In this document: in pieces, positions 17,768 to 26,755 of the stretch
Position numbering within the stretch: position 1 is the stretch's first letter
Layout of the letters: every line of letters starts with the position of its first letter
DNA from: Paenibacillus sp. FSL R5-0766
GTDB taxonomy: Bacteria > Bacillota > Bacilli > Paenibacillales > Paenibacillaceae
Assembly: GCF_037971845.1 (NCBI RefSeq)
Contig: NZ_CP150227.1
Coordinates: forward strand, 3,162,001 to 3,226,000
Length of the DNA: 64,000 nucleotides
Direction of reading: 5' to 3'
Position numbers and translations under genes: made by a program
The notes under the pieces: generated by a model
What the model saw: the letters and a program-made list of their open reading frames with translations, nothing else
What the model was told of the DNA's origin: nothing
The model's database searches: none

Positions 17768-20560
17768 ATGACAACCAAAAAGACGGCACATCTCATCTCG
17801 CATACCCATTGGGACCGCGAATGGTATATGCCTTATGAACACCATCATGTACTGCTCATTGAGCTGATGGATAAACTGCTGGACACGCTTGATCAGGACC
17901 CGGAATATCGCTATTTCCATCTGGATGGGCAGACGATTATTCGTGAAGATTATTTGCAGGTTCGTCCCGAACAGCAGGAGAGGCTCGACCGTTATATTCG
18001 TGAAGGACGCATACATTTTGGTCCATGGTATGTGTTACAGGATGAGTTTCTGACCAGCAGCGAGGCCAACTTGCGTAATCTGCTCATCGGTCATCGTGAT
18101 GCTCGACCTTTGGGCGTGATATCCAAGACGGGATACTTCCCAGACTCGTTCGGCAATATGGGACAGGCACCGCAGATTCTGCAACAGGCGGACATTCATA
18201 ACGCAATCTTCGGGCGCGGGGTAAAGCCTACCGGATTCAATAATGCCGTGGTTGATGCGGATAGTTACGAATCTCCCTATTCCGAGATGATCTGGCGTTC
18301 GCCGGATGGCTCGGAAGTGCTCGGCATTTTGTTCGCGAATTGGTACTGCAATGGGATGGAGGTTCCGGTTGATTCGGAGAAAGCCCGAGCCTATTGGGAT
18401 AAAAATCTGGCGGATGCCGAGAAGTTTGCCTCGACTCCACATCTGTTGTTCATGAATGGTTGTGATCATCAGCCGATCCAGACGGATCTGCCCGAGGCTT
18501 TACGTACGGCGGCTGCGTTGTATCCTGATGTAGAATTTATCCACTCCAATTTTGACGATTACATTGAAGCGGTTACGAAGGATGTGCCTGAGCATCTGGC
18601 GACCATTGAAGGCGAGCTTCGCAGTCAGCACACGGATGGTTGGGGAACACTGGTGAATACGGCATCCGCACGGGTTTATCTGAAACAGTTGAATCAGCAG
18701 GGGCAGATGTTGCTTGAAAAAGTAGCCGAACCACTCGCCGCCATGGCCCATATAGCTGGGGTAAAAGATTATCCGCATCATCTATTGACACATGCATGGA
18801 AGATGCTGATGCAGAACCACCCACATGATAGCATCTGCGGATGCAGTGTGGATGAGGTTCACCGTGAGATGGTTACCCGCTTTGCTAAGAGCAGACAGCT
18901 TGCAGAAAAATTGGTTTTCCAGAGCGCGCAAGCGATTGCTGAGTCCATTCATGTCCAACCTGCTGAGGCTTGGGGAGAGGAAGCGGTGCCGTTCACTGTG
19001 TTTAACACGAGTGGTTGGAATCGAAATGGAATCATTGAGATGGACCTGATTGTGGACAAAGCATTTTTCCCAGAGGGTCCTAACCCTCAGGCACTTGCGC
19101 AGAAAGTGGAAAAAGATGCACTGCCAGTGTATCAGCTGGTCGATTCGGATGGACGCACATATTCGGCAGAAATCAAGGATCTGGGGGCGCATTTTGGCTA
19201 TGAACTTCCGAAGGATCGTTTCCGACAGCCCTATATGGCTCGTAAAGTAAGAGTGACTTTCCAAGAGGCGGATGTACCTTCTCTAGGTTATAAGACGTAT
19301 GCTCTCATTCCAGTCGAGAAGCAAGCAGAGATTGCTGAAGTGCCCGATATGAGCGAACTCATCCAGGTTCAGGGAATGATGATGGAGAACGGTCGATTGC
19401 GGGTGACGGTTGAAGAGAATGGAACGGCAACAATTGAAGATAAGGTCTCAGGTGCTGTATACAGGGGATTGAATTCATATGAGAATACTGGTGATATCGG
19501 CAATGAATATGTCTATCGTCAGCCTGATGGAGAGACAACGCTGACCACGGAGCATCTGAAGGCAGACCTGCGGATTGTGGAGCAGTCTCCGTATCGGGTG
19601 GTCATGGAAAGTGTATTACGCTGGGATATTCCTGCTGGAGCAGATGAACTGTTCGAGCTGGAGAAGCGCCAAATGGTTCCTTTTACAGAACGGAAGGCAC
19701 AGCGAGTCAAGAACACTGTTCCGTTGGTGATCACGACAACGTATACGTTGGAAGCGGGCAGTAATATGGTCAAGGTAAAATCTGACTTTAACAATCTGGC
19801 CAAGGATCATCGACTGCGCGCACTCTTTCCATCAGGACTGGTGACAGAGGATCATTATGCAGATTCCATCTTTGAAATTGCGAAACGTTCCAATACACCA
19901 GCCAAAGAATGGGTGAATCCGAGTAATGCGCAGCATCAGCAAGCGTTTGTACATGTGACCGATGGTGATCATGGCTTGATGATTGCAAACAAAGGGCTGA
20001 ATGAGTACGAGATTTTACAGCATGAAGAGGGCAGTACGATTGCGGTTACGCTGCTGCGTGCCTCTTCGGAACTGGGAGATTGGGGTGTGTTTGAAACACC
20101 GGAAGCCCAATGTCTGGGACCTCAGAGTGTGGAATATGCGATTATTCCATTTGCAGGTGATGCGGCACAGTCAGGTGCATGTGCATCCGCATACGTGTAT
20201 CCGATTCCGTGGACGACTGTACAGCTAGGGGCACTAGCACGCACGTTTGAGCGAGAAAGTCATGCCGGAACTGATGGGAAAAAGGTTGAACTGCCTCTGT
20301 CGAAGCAATGGCTGGCATGGAATGCACAAGGTTCGTCACTAGCTTTCTCCACACTGAAGATCGCAGAGGAAACAGGAGATTTGATTGCTCGCTGGTATAA
20401 TCTAAACTCCGAACCCGTTGAGTTGAACGTGCAAACTGGATTCGAAACTGCCTCCGTTTATGAGAGCGATGTGCTGGAACGGGTTAAGAACACGTTGGAG
20501 GGGCAAAGCCAGACGGTATCTGGGTACAAGATTGTTACACAAGGGTATGCGTTACGGTGA
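17768..20560 (+). CDS. Alpha-mannosidase, glycoside hydrolase family 38
   Basis: A 930-aa cytoplasmic enzyme. The N-terminal zinc site reads LISHTHWDREWYMPYE (His12, His14, Asp16 region). The nucleophile is probably Asp126 in GYFPDSFGNMGQAPQI, a strongly conserved GH38 motif. NGCDHQPIQ and LLTHAWKMLMQNHPHDSICGCS give the remaining metal and helical-domain signatures. The long beta-rich C-terminal half is normal for the family. The length and motifs resemble MngB-like bacterial GH38 enzymes, which act on alpha-mannosides or 2-O-mannosylglycerate. The presence of GH125 and an oligosaccharide ABC system, not a PTS, favours mannan/N-glycan fragments. Last gene of the operon; terminator at 20590. 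Confidence 0.94.
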   Translation: MTTKKTAHLISHTHWDREWYMPYEHHHVLLIELMDKLLDTLDQDPEYRYFHLDGQTIIREDYLQVRPEQQERLDRYIREGRIHFGPWYVLQDEFLTSSEANLRNLLIGHRDARPLGVISKTGYFPDSFGNMGQAPQILQQADIHNAIFGRGVKPTGFNNAVVDADSYESPYSEMIWRSPDGSEVLGILFANWYCNGMEVPVDSEKARAYWDKNLADAEKFASTPHLLFMNGCDHQPIQTDLPEALRTAAALYPDVEFIHSNFDDYIEAVTKDVPEHLATIEGELRSQHTDGWGTLVNTASARVYLKQLNQQGQMLLEKVAEPLAAMAHIAGVKDYPHHLLTHAWKMLMQNHPHDSICGCSVDEVHREMVTRFAKSRQLAEKLVFQSAQAIAESIHVQPAEAWGEEAVPFTVFNTSGWNRNGIIEMDLIVDKAFFPEGPNPQALAQKVEKDALPVYQLVDSDGRTYSAEIKDLGAHFGYELPKDRFRQPYMARKVRVTFQEADVPSLGYKTYALIPVEKQAEIAEVPDMSELIQVQGMMMENGRLRVTVEENGTATIEDKVSGAVYRGLNSYENTGDIGNEYVYRQPDGETTLTTEHLKADLRIVEQSPYRVVMESVLRWDIPAGADELFELEKRQMVPFTERKAQRVKNTVPLVITTTYTLEAGSNMVKVKSDFNNLAKDHRLRALFPSGLVTEDHYADSIFEIAKRSNTPAKEWVNPSNAQHQQAFVHVTDGDHGLMIANKGLNEYEILQHEEGSTIAVTLLRASSELGDWGVFETPEAQCLGPQSVEYAIIPFAGDAAQSGACASAYVYPIPWTTVQLGALARTFERESHAGTDGKKVELPLSKQWLAWNAQGSSLAFSTLKIAEETGDLIARWYNLNSEPVELNVQTGFETASVYESDVLERVKNTLEGQSQTVSGYKIVTQGYALR

Positions 20561-20589
20561 GTTGATTTTTGAACATCATAACTATAGAA

Positions 20590-20626
20590 ATCTCCTGTTC
20601 ACGGTAGTGTGGACAGGAGGTTTTTG
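20590..20626 (+). terminator. Terminator of the mannoside operon
   Basis: AATCTCCTGTTCAC pairs with GTGGACAGGAGGTT (one bulge) around the loop GGTAGT, followed by TTTTT. Confidence 0.85.
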
Positions 20627-20908
20627 GATGTTTTCTTCTAATTGGGGATATCAAATCAAAAAATATTGCAGTTTCATCTTTGAATTTTGAATTCGAATAT
20701 AACTTTGTATCTACAGCACCAATTTCAGAATTATTTTTTAAGTAAAACAATATAGTTGCTCGTAAAGTTCTTCTTGATAACTCCATACCCCACATTCTAA
20801 TTTGGGTAAGAGTTTCCCAATAACTGTGAACGGATAATCTTTATTTCTTTAGAGTTCAACCGAATTTCTCTCCTTGTATGGACTAATTATAATATGGTCT
20901 ATTTTTGT
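20627..20908. other. AT-rich intergenic stretch
   Basis: About 280 bases, clearly more AT-rich than the mannoside operon. A minus-strand frame of 86 codons (20535-20795) crosses the terminator and has no ribosome site or recognisable domain, so it is not called. The region marks a change in composition that continues through the TetR and MFS genes. Confidence 0.4.
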
Positions 20909-20960
20909 TTGACAATTTTTTTGTCTTTAGATACTATAGCATAAACGACAGTGATCACTG
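20909..20960 (+). promoter_or_regulatory. TetR-gene promoter and palindromic operator
   Basis: TTGACA (20909-20914), 17-base spacer, TACTAT (20932-20937). Downstream at 20949-20960 lies the perfect palindrome CAGTGATCACTG. A related dyad, CAGT-AAGT-ACTG, occurs at 21612-21623 in front of the MFS gene, also followed by GAC. The shared CAGTnnnnACTGAC suggests that the TetR protein binds both. Confidence 0.6.
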
Positions 20961-20968
20961 ACATTCTT

Positions 20969-21000
20969 TGAAAAGAGGAATCAATGAAAAGAGGAATCAA
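20969..21000 (+). repeat. 16-bp perfect tandem duplication at the TetR start
   Basis: TGAAAAGAGGAATCAA occurs twice back to back (20969-20984 and 20985-21000). Each copy carries a GAGG ribosome-site core. The junction creates ATG 20984; the copy downstream supports TTG 21002. Confidence 0.9.
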
Positions 21001-21592
21001 GTTGTCTAACAATACAAAATTAAGCAGCAAGGAGAAATTAATGACGGCTGCTATCGATTTAATTTCGAGAAAAGGTTATAGCTCTGTAACAACTCAAGAA
21101 ATTGCCACTACTGCTGGTTTAAGTGAGAAAACATTATTTCGACAATTTGGGACGAAACAAAACTTATTAGAAACAGCTTTTGACCATTATCACTACTCAG
21201 AAGAAATGGCAAAGATATTTAATGAAAGGTTAGTATGGGATCTACAAACGGACTTGTTGTTGATCTGTAGAACATATCATGAAATTATGAATCGTAATCG
21301 AAAAATGATTATGATTAGCTTAAAAGAAGAAGATAATTTACCTGGTTTCAGAGAACGAACAATAAAACATCCTCGTCAACTAATGGAGGTATTAACTGAT
21401 TATTTTAAGGCTATGTATGACAAAGGGAAGTTGATAGAAACGAATCCTGAATTACAAGCTTTTTCTTTCATGGCACTGAATTATGGTACGTTTATAAATC
21501 ATCTAGATGAACAATCTAATTTTCCAACCCTCTCATTGGAAGATATAATTAAAGAGACTGTATGGATGTTTTCTAGGGCGTTAACTCCCTAG
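20984..21592 (+). CDS. TetR/AcrR family repressor
   Basis: A 202-aa protein with an N-terminal TetR helix-turn-helix (KLMTAAIDLISRKGYSSVTTQEIATTAGLSEKTLFRQFGTKQNLLETAF) and a helical ligand-binding C-terminal domain. ATG 20984 is listed, but TTG 21002 is equally possible: a 16-bp duplication supplies a ribosome site to each, and the duplicated copy would add only MKRGIK. It lies 82 bases upstream of an MFS efflux gene in the same orientation, and the CAGTnnnnACTG dyads in front of both genes suggest repression of itself and of the pump. Base composition is more AT-rich than the flanking sugar loci, hinting at acquisition. Confidence 0.9.
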   Translation: MKRGIKLSNNTKLSSKEKLMTAAIDLISRKGYSSVTTQEIATTAGLSEKTLFRQFGTKQNLLETAFDHYHYSEEMAKIFNERLVWDLQTDLLLICRTYHEIMNRNRKMIMISLKEEDNLPGFRERTIKHPRQLMEVLTDYFKAMYDKGKLIETNPELQAFSFMALNYGTFINHLDEQSNFPTLSLEDIIKETVWMFSRALTP

Positions 21593-21611
21593 TTTTTTTT
21601 CAACAAAATTA

Positions 21612-21623
21612 CAGTAAGTACTG
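21612..21623 (+). promoter_or_regulatory. Second TetR-type operator half-dyad pair
   Basis: CAGT-AAGT-ACTG, followed by ACTGTCA, 52 bases before the MFS start. It matches the dyad at 20949-20960 in both arms and in the following GAC. Confidence 0.45.
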
Positions 21624-21674
21624 ACTGTCATTTGATTATTCATTCAATGCATACAAAGAATCGGGGAAAATGAT

Positions 21675-23045
21675 ATGAACACCAAAGCTGCTACAACAAA
21701 TGAAACAGGCCCACTTTTACTGCGTGTGCTAGTCTTCACACTTATCATTTCAGTTATGAACGGTACCATGTTTAATGTGGTCTTGCCAGTAATCAGCAAA
21801 GAATTCCAACTCACTGCATCACAAGTAACTTGGATTGTTTCAGGCTATTTGATTGTGTATGCGATAGGTACAGTTACCTATGGGAAACTGACAGATAAAT
21901 TTAGTATTAAAAGTTTAATTACGTTTGGTCTGTTACTTCTGACAGTTGGATCTCTTGTGGGAGTAGTTGCTACACAATATTGGATGATCATCGTTGCACG
22001 TATCTTGCAAGCCGCTGGTGCGGCTGTGATACCTGCGTTGGCTATGATAATTCCTGTTCGTTTTTTTTCACCTGAGAAGCGTGGGCGCGCTTTGGGAACC
22101 TCTGCAATAGGTACGGCTCTTGGAGCAGCACTTGGTCCAATTATCGCGGGATTTGTCTCAAGTGCTTTAAATTGGAAATTTCTCTTTGTCATACCTCTGC
22201 TTTCTCTTATCACATTACCCTTGTATAGAAAGTATCTGGATGATGAGCCAGTGACAAACGAAAAGATTGATTACATTGGCGGAATTTTATTGGCAGGAAC
22301 GGTTGCTACATTCTTACTCGCACTTACACAATCCAATATGTGGTTGTTAGTAACTGGATTAGTTATCCTAGTTTTGTTTATCATTCGAATTCGCTATGCT
22401 TCTGTCCCCTTTGTGAATCCAGCGATCTTTAAAAATAAACAATATTCTATAGGGATGGCGATTGCATTTGTATTAGTCGCTGTTGGATTCGGCATTCCAT
22501 TCCTGACACCGCTCATGTTGTCGGATGTTAATGGTCTGTCACCTGCATCAATCGGGCTCATTATGTTACCTTCAGCTCTTATTACCGCCATTCTTGGACG
22601 TAAGGGTGGAAAATTAGCGGATGAGAAAGGGAATCCATTTCTACTGTATATCGCATCAACACTTCTTGCTGGAGGTTTCATTATTCTATCGTCAGTCGTG
22701 GGGATGTCACCTACGTATATTCAAATATTCCTTACCTTAGGTGTACTGGGTCAATCTTATATACAAATTGCTATGTCAAACACCATCTCACGAACTTTGC
22801 CCAAAGATGAGGTCGGAATCGGTATGGGATTGTTATCGATGTTTAACTTTATTGCAGCAGCAGTATCCACGACTGCGATTGGTAAGCTACTTGACGGTGG
22901 AGCAACTACTGTTCACTTTAATCCGTTTGTTCATGATAAGGTTGCTTTTGTGTACAGTAACATATTGCTGGCGCTGGCTTTAATAGTCGTTGTAATAGCA
23001 GTACTTTATGCTCTTCAATTTGGACGTAAATCCAACAATAAATAA
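21675..23045 (+). CDS. MFS multidrug transporter, DHA2 (14-TM) type
   Basis: A 456-aa membrane protein. Early motifs NGTMFNVVLPVISKEFQ and ASQVTWIVSGYLIVYAIGTV, the loop GKLTDKFSIKSL, and motif C-like GAALGPIIAGFVSS place it in the drug:H+ antiporter group related to Bmr3/LmrB and tetracycline pumps. Fourteen hydrophobic segments are expected, and the hydrophobic profile runs to LYALQFGRK at the end. It is the probable target of the TetR repressor just upstream. Substrate cannot be predicted. Like its neighbour it is AT-rich compared with the surrounding metabolic loci. Confidence 0.9.
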   Translation: MNTKAATTNETGPLLLRVLVFTLIISVMNGTMFNVVLPVISKEFQLTASQVTWIVSGYLIVYAIGTVTYGKLTDKFSIKSLITFGLLLLTVGSLVGVVATQYWMIIVARILQAAGAAVIPALAMIIPVRFFSPEKRGRALGTSAIGTALGAALGPIIAGFVSSALNWKFLFVIPLLSLITLPLYRKYLDDEPVTNEKIDYIGGILLAGTVATFLLALTQSNMWLLVTGLVILVLFIIRIRYASVPFVNPAIFKNKQYSIGMAIAFVLVAVGFGIPFLTPLMLSDVNGLSPASIGLIMLPSALITAILGRKGGKLADEKGNPFLLYIASTLLAGGFIILSSVVGMSPTYIQIFLTLGVLGQSYIQIAMSNTISRTLPKDEVGIGMGLLSMFNFIAAAVSTTAIGKLLDGGATTVHFNPFVHDKVAFVYSNILLALALIVVVIAVLYALQFGRKSNNK

Positions 23046-23298
23046 ACATCTTATTGGAATTGAAAGAATATCTTCTGTGGACTAGGCCCTAATGATCAGG
23101 CCAGTATACCATTCTGTGTAATAACGAGATTTATCATGCGATCTGCTTATGTACACGATTCCGATGTATAAATATCTAATAACATTCATGTCGTGATTTT
23201 ATACATTTATTGTCGTGAGTTTCTATTAAAAATAGATTAAGTCTGTGATAACTTATAGATAAATGTCAGAATATTATATAGTATGGAGGTAAGACACA

Positions 23299-24303
23299 TT
23301 GACCATTCGAATTGGAAAAATTAGCTTGTGGCATGTTCACGCATGGGATTACATCAAGCAGGCACAGGAACATGAGGATACAGTCATCGCCGCTGTGTGG
23401 GATGACGATGCCAAGCGGGGGCAGGAAGCGGCTGAACATTTAAACGTACCGTTCTATGCTTCACTCGAAGATATGCTGGCCAAGGATGACATCGATGCCG
23501 TTATTGTAGATGCGCCAACCCGCATTCATGAAGAAGTGATCACCGCTGCTGCAAAAGCAGGTAAACACATTTTCACGGAGAAGGTTATTGCACCAACACA
23601 GGCGGAATCCAACAGAATCCTTAATGTGGTAAAGGCAAACAAAGTCAAAATGACAGTATCCTTACCACGTCTGAATGCAGGGTATACGTTAACGATTCAG
23701 GATGTACTTAACCAAGGATTACTTGGCAAAGTGACTTATGTTAGAGCGCGTTTATCGCATGATGGAGCAATTTCCAACTGGTTGCCTGAACACTTTTATG
23801 ATCTGAAGGATTGTCAGGGCGGGGCACTGATTGATCTGGGTTGCCATCCCATGTATCTTGCCAAATTGTTTCTGGATCAGGAAGTAACAGCGGTTAATGC
23901 GAACTTCGGATATATTACAGGCAAAGAAGTGGAAGATAATGCAGTTGCAACCTTGTTTACGGATTCCGGAGCAGTCGGCGTTGTTGAAGCTGGTTTTGTG
24001 AACAGCCATTCTCCGTTTACGATTGAGGTTCATGGTACGGAAGGTACACTTCTGTATGGAACACCTGATGACAAGTTATTGATTCGTACAAAAGCAGCAC
24101 AGGGACAGTATCAAGAGTGGACAGAACTCCCTTTGGCAGATCAAAGAGAAAGCGCATTCAATCAATGGGTTGCACATATACAGAATGATACGGATGCAAC
24201 CGAAAACGTGCAGATCGCTATGGCGCTAACCCGGTTGATGGAAGCTGCAAATCTCTCGGCCAAGGAAGGGCGCAGAATTACACTAAGTGAGTTAAAGGGA
24301 TAG
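23299..24303 (+). CDS. Gfo/Idh/MocA family oxidoreductase
   Basis: A 334-aa NAD(P)-dependent enzyme. The start is TTG 23299 with GGAGGT at 23285-23290. The N-terminal Rossmann half includes DAVIVDAPTRIHEEVITAAAKAGKHIFTEKVIAPT, with the EKxxA/P signature of the family. The C-terminal half contains GGALIDLGCHPMYLAKLFL, the conserved GGxxxDxGxH catalytic motif, and GTEGTLLYG. The start is unusual: the usual GxGxxG is replaced by RIGKISLWHVHAWDYI, as in a subset of family members. It acts on a sugar or inositol derivative. An AraC gene and a second Gfo/Idh/MocA gene follow, beyond a palindromic element. Confidence 0.88.
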   Translation: MTIRIGKISLWHVHAWDYIKQAQEHEDTVIAAVWDDDAKRGQEAAEHLNVPFYASLEDMLAKDDIDAVIVDAPTRIHEEVITAAAKAGKHIFTEKVIAPTQAESNRILNVVKANKVKMTVSLPRLNAGYTLTIQDVLNQGLLGKVTYVRARLSHDGAISNWLPEHFYDLKDCQGGALIDLGCHPMYLAKLFLDQEVTAVNANFGYITGKEVEDNAVATLFTDSGAVGVVEAGFVNSHSPFTIEVHGTEGTLLYGTPDDKLLIRTKAAQGQYQEWTELPLADQRESAFNQWVAHIQNDTDATENVQIAMALTRLMEAANLSAKEGRRITLSELKG

Positions 24304-24319
24304 GTTCAATGTTGAAAGA

Positions 24320-24512
24320 CTATATAAATTGAACTAAACATTACACATGAACGGAGAGGACAGAAATAACCTGAAAAAGCGGAGCGGTCGCCTTTATCCC
24401 CGGATTTCCCCCTTTAAAAAAGGAATCAAAAAATCTGGGGATAACAGCGATTGGAAGGTTATTCTGTCATCGTAGTGGCAAGTGTAAATATTCTGTAGTT
24501 CAGTTTATATAG
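24320..24512. repeat. 193-bp palindromic element (REP/MITE-like)
   Basis: The outer arms are CTATATAAATTGAACTA (from 24320) and TAGTTCAGTTTATATAG (24496-24512), matching in inverse with one mismatch. Inside are GACAGAAATAACCT (24359-24372) against AGGTTATTCTGTC (24456-24468), and TTATCCCCGGATTT (24393-24406) against AAATCTGGGGATAA (24431-24444). The transcript would fold into one long hairpin. The 18-mer GAACGGAGAGGACAGAAA at 24349 recurs exactly at 54151-54168, which suggests a dispersed family. It has no coding capacity and no transposase. Confidence 0.8.
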
Positions 24513-24534
24513 GTTAAACAAGGAGGTGTGCATC

Positions 24535-25458
24535 TTGAGCCTGTATCCTTATGAGAAAATGCTTGAACGGCAGGATCTCCTGGAGAGACTGGATATTCTA
24601 ATGGTTTGGGGACATTATGAGATTCGCGTGATGCGATTTCATCTGACTTCTTTTCCAGCGGGCCGAGTTGTGGATTTCCATAATCATGCGGAGTTTGAGT
24701 TTCATTTTATCCCGAGAGGTAAAGGCAAAGTTATACTCGATGATCAGACACATGCTCTCTCTGAAGGAATGCTGTATTTGACTGGACCGGGTGTCGTTCA
24801 TTATCAGGAGGCGGATGCCAAAGAGGACATGGATGAACTATGTCTTCATGTGGATATCGTTCACAAGCCAAGAGAACATGTCGATCCCTGGGAAGCAGCA
24901 GAATCCGAGGAAACGATTGAAAAGCTGAGAACGCTTCCGCTTACTCCGGTGAATGATTATCATCGGGCGATGCATTGTTTTTTGGAAGCCTATGAGGCAT
25001 GTGATCAGAAATTGTTAGGTTATTATACGTCGATCAAGCAACTGGTTATCAGCATATTACTCAAAACCGTGCGAGCATACGACACCGGGGGGAATCGACC
25101 AGAAGCCCCTGTGCGGGATATGTCGGTGTATCGTTATGAGTATGCAGTGCAGTATATGGAAGCGAATCACCCTACAGTGGTCACGCTGGAGCATGTAGCT
25201 GAGAAACTTCATATCAGCAGCAGACAATTGCAGCGAATCTTCTACCAAGTACAGCCGGAGATGCCGTTCAGCCGTGTGCTGGAGGATATTCGTCTGCGCG
25301 CCGTGTGCCGCAATCTGGAAGAAAGTAACGTATCCATTGAACAGATCGCTCTTGCTTCAGGATTCAATAATGCCAACTATTTGCATGCTGTATTTCGCAA
25401 ACGTCTGGGGATGACCCCGTCGGCTTTTCGTAAAATGAAACAACCAATACTTAAGTGA
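24535..25458 (+). CDS. AraC family transcriptional regulator
   Basis: About 307 residues. AAGGAGGTG (24520-24528) places the start at TTG 24535; the in-frame GTG at 24526 lies inside the ribosome site. The N-terminal cupin domain has VVDFHNHAEFEFHFIPRGKGKVILDD and GMLYLTGPGVVHYQ. The C-terminal AraC helix-turn-helix pair reads TLEHVAEKLHISSRQLQRIFYQ and SIEQIALASGFNNANYLHAVFRKRLGMTPSAFRKM. The next gene, an oxidoreductase, starts 12 bases after the stop, so the two are co-transcribed. It probably controls this sugar-derivative catabolic set. Confidence 0.9.
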   Translation: MSLYPYEKMLERQDLLERLDILMVWGHYEIRVMRFHLTSFPAGRVVDFHNHAEFEFHFIPRGKGKVILDDQTHALSEGMLYLTGPGVVHYQEADAKEDMDELCLHVDIVHKPREHVDPWEAAESEETIEKLRTLPLTPVNDYHRAMHCFLEAYEACDQKLLGYYTSIKQLVISILLKTVRAYDTGGNRPEAPVRDMSVYRYEYAVQYMEANHPTVVTLEHVAEKLHISSRQLQRIFYQVQPEMPFSRVLEDIRLRAVCRNLEESNVSIEQIALASGFNNANYLHAVFRKRLGMTPSAFRKMKQPILK

Positions 25459-25470
25459 GGGTGAATATAT

Positions 25471-26568
25471 ATGAGTAAAGTATATCGTATCGGAATTATT
25501 GGCTGTGGTGGAATCGCGAATGGCAAACATCTGCCGAGTCTGAGTAAATTAGATAATGTTGAACTGGTGGCTTTCTGTGATATCGTTCAGGAACGTGCGG
25601 ATGAAGCCAAACAGAAATATGGCACTACTGAAGCCGAAGTCTACACGGATTATCAGGAATTGCTCAAGGATGAGTCTTTGGATATTGTGCATGTGCTTAC
25701 ACCGAATATTTCTCATGCCGAGATTTCTATTGCTGCTCTGGAGGCAGGCAAACACGTGATGTGTGAAAAGCCAATGGCGAAGACATCTGCTGAAGCACAG
25801 CTCATGCTGGAAGCGGCGGAGCGTACCGGCAAGAAATTGACCATCGGATACAACAACCGTTTCAGAGAAGACAGTCAGTATTTGAAGAAGGTGTGCGAAG
25901 CTGGTGACCTGGGTAATATTTATTTTGCCAAAGCACATGCAATTAGACGTAGAGCAGTACCGACTTGGGGTGTTTTCCTGGATGAGGAGAAACAAGGTGG
26001 CGGTCCATTGATCGATATTGGTACGCACGCACTCGATCTGACGCTCTGGATGATGGATAACTATCAACCAAAAGTTGTGCTGGGTACGACCTATCATGAG
26101 CTTTCGCAACGTGAAAATGCGGCCAATGCCTGGGGCCCATGGGACCCAAAACAATTCTCCGTAGAAGACTCGGCCTTTGGCATGATTGTGATGGAGAATG
26201 GGGCAACGATCATGCTGGAATCCAGTTGGGCACTGAACTCACTGGATGTGGATGAGGCGAAATGTAGCTTGAGCGGTAGCGAAGCGGGTGCGGACATGAA
26301 GAACGGACTGCGCATCAATGGTGAGAAATTCAGCCGTCTATACACCAATGAGATTGAACTGAGTGCAGGCGGGGTAGCTTTCTACGACGGTAAGAGCGAG
26401 AGCGCACCGGATGTCGAGATGAGAAAGTGGATTGAAGCGATTGAGCACGATCAGGAGCCAGTTGTTACACCAAAACAAGCGCTGGTTGTATCTCAGATCC
26501 TGGAAGCACTCTATGAATCTGCTCGCACAGGCAAGGCTGTATACCTGAATAACGCTAGCGAAGCATAG
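25471..26568 (+). CDS. Gfo/Idh/MocA family oxidoreductase
   Basis: A 365-aa enzyme with a clear Rossmann motif at the start, YRIGIIGCGGIANGKHLPSL, then AALEAGKHVMCEKPMAKTS (the EKP active-site signature) and GGGPLIDIGTHALDLTLWMMDN. It oxidises or reduces a cyclic polyol or sugar with NAD(P). It is 12 bases downstream of the AraC gene. Its sequence differs clearly from the oxidoreductase at 23299, so the two are not a recent duplication; they may catalyse successive steps. A terminator follows at 26595. Confidence 0.92.
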   Translation: MSKVYRIGIIGCGGIANGKHLPSLSKLDNVELVAFCDIVQERADEAKQKYGTTEAEVYTDYQELLKDESLDIVHVLTPNISHAEISIAALEAGKHVMCEKPMAKTSAEAQLMLEAAERTGKKLTIGYNNRFREDSQYLKKVCEAGDLGNIYFAKAHAIRRRAVPTWGVFLDEEKQGGGPLIDIGTHALDLTLWMMDNYQPKVVLGTTYHELSQRENAANAWGPWDPKQFSVEDSAFGMIVMENGATIMLESSWALNSLDVDEAKCSLSGSEAGADMKNGLRINGEKFSRLYTNEIELSAGGVAFYDGKSESAPDVEMRKWIEAIEHDQEPVVTPKQALVVSQILEALYESARTGKAVYLNNASEA

Positions 26569-26594
26569 AAAAGATATACAACAATAGATTACAG

Positions 26595-26634
26595 AACCCT
26601 TTGTCCTGTTATTTGGGGACAGAGGGTTTTTTTT
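26595..26634 (+). terminator. Terminator after the oxidoreductase
   Basis: AACCCTTTGTCC pairs with GGACAGAGGGTT with one mismatch, followed by a T8 run. Confidence 0.9.
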
Positions 26635-26755
26635 GTTCATGCAATCTTACATTTTTGAAAGATTCGTGAAAGATAGATAAATAGGAGATAAAACCAACAG
26701 TGATTATACTTTAAACAAACAAGATGCTGATAATGAACAAATGGAGGGGTAACAA

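Noticed and set aside
20535..20795. 86-codon minus-strand frame in the AT-rich gap
   Set aside because: It runs through the GH38 terminator, has no ribosome site and no recognisable family. A decayed gene cannot be excluded.
23080..23110. GGCC-N6-GGCC stem after the DHA2 transporter gene
   Set aside because: Short stem and no T run, so it is not convincing as a terminator.
25549..26154. 201-codon minus-strand frame inside the oxidoreductase gene
   Set aside because: Antisense shadow of a clear Gfo/Idh/MocA coding sequence with Cys/His-rich nonsense composition.
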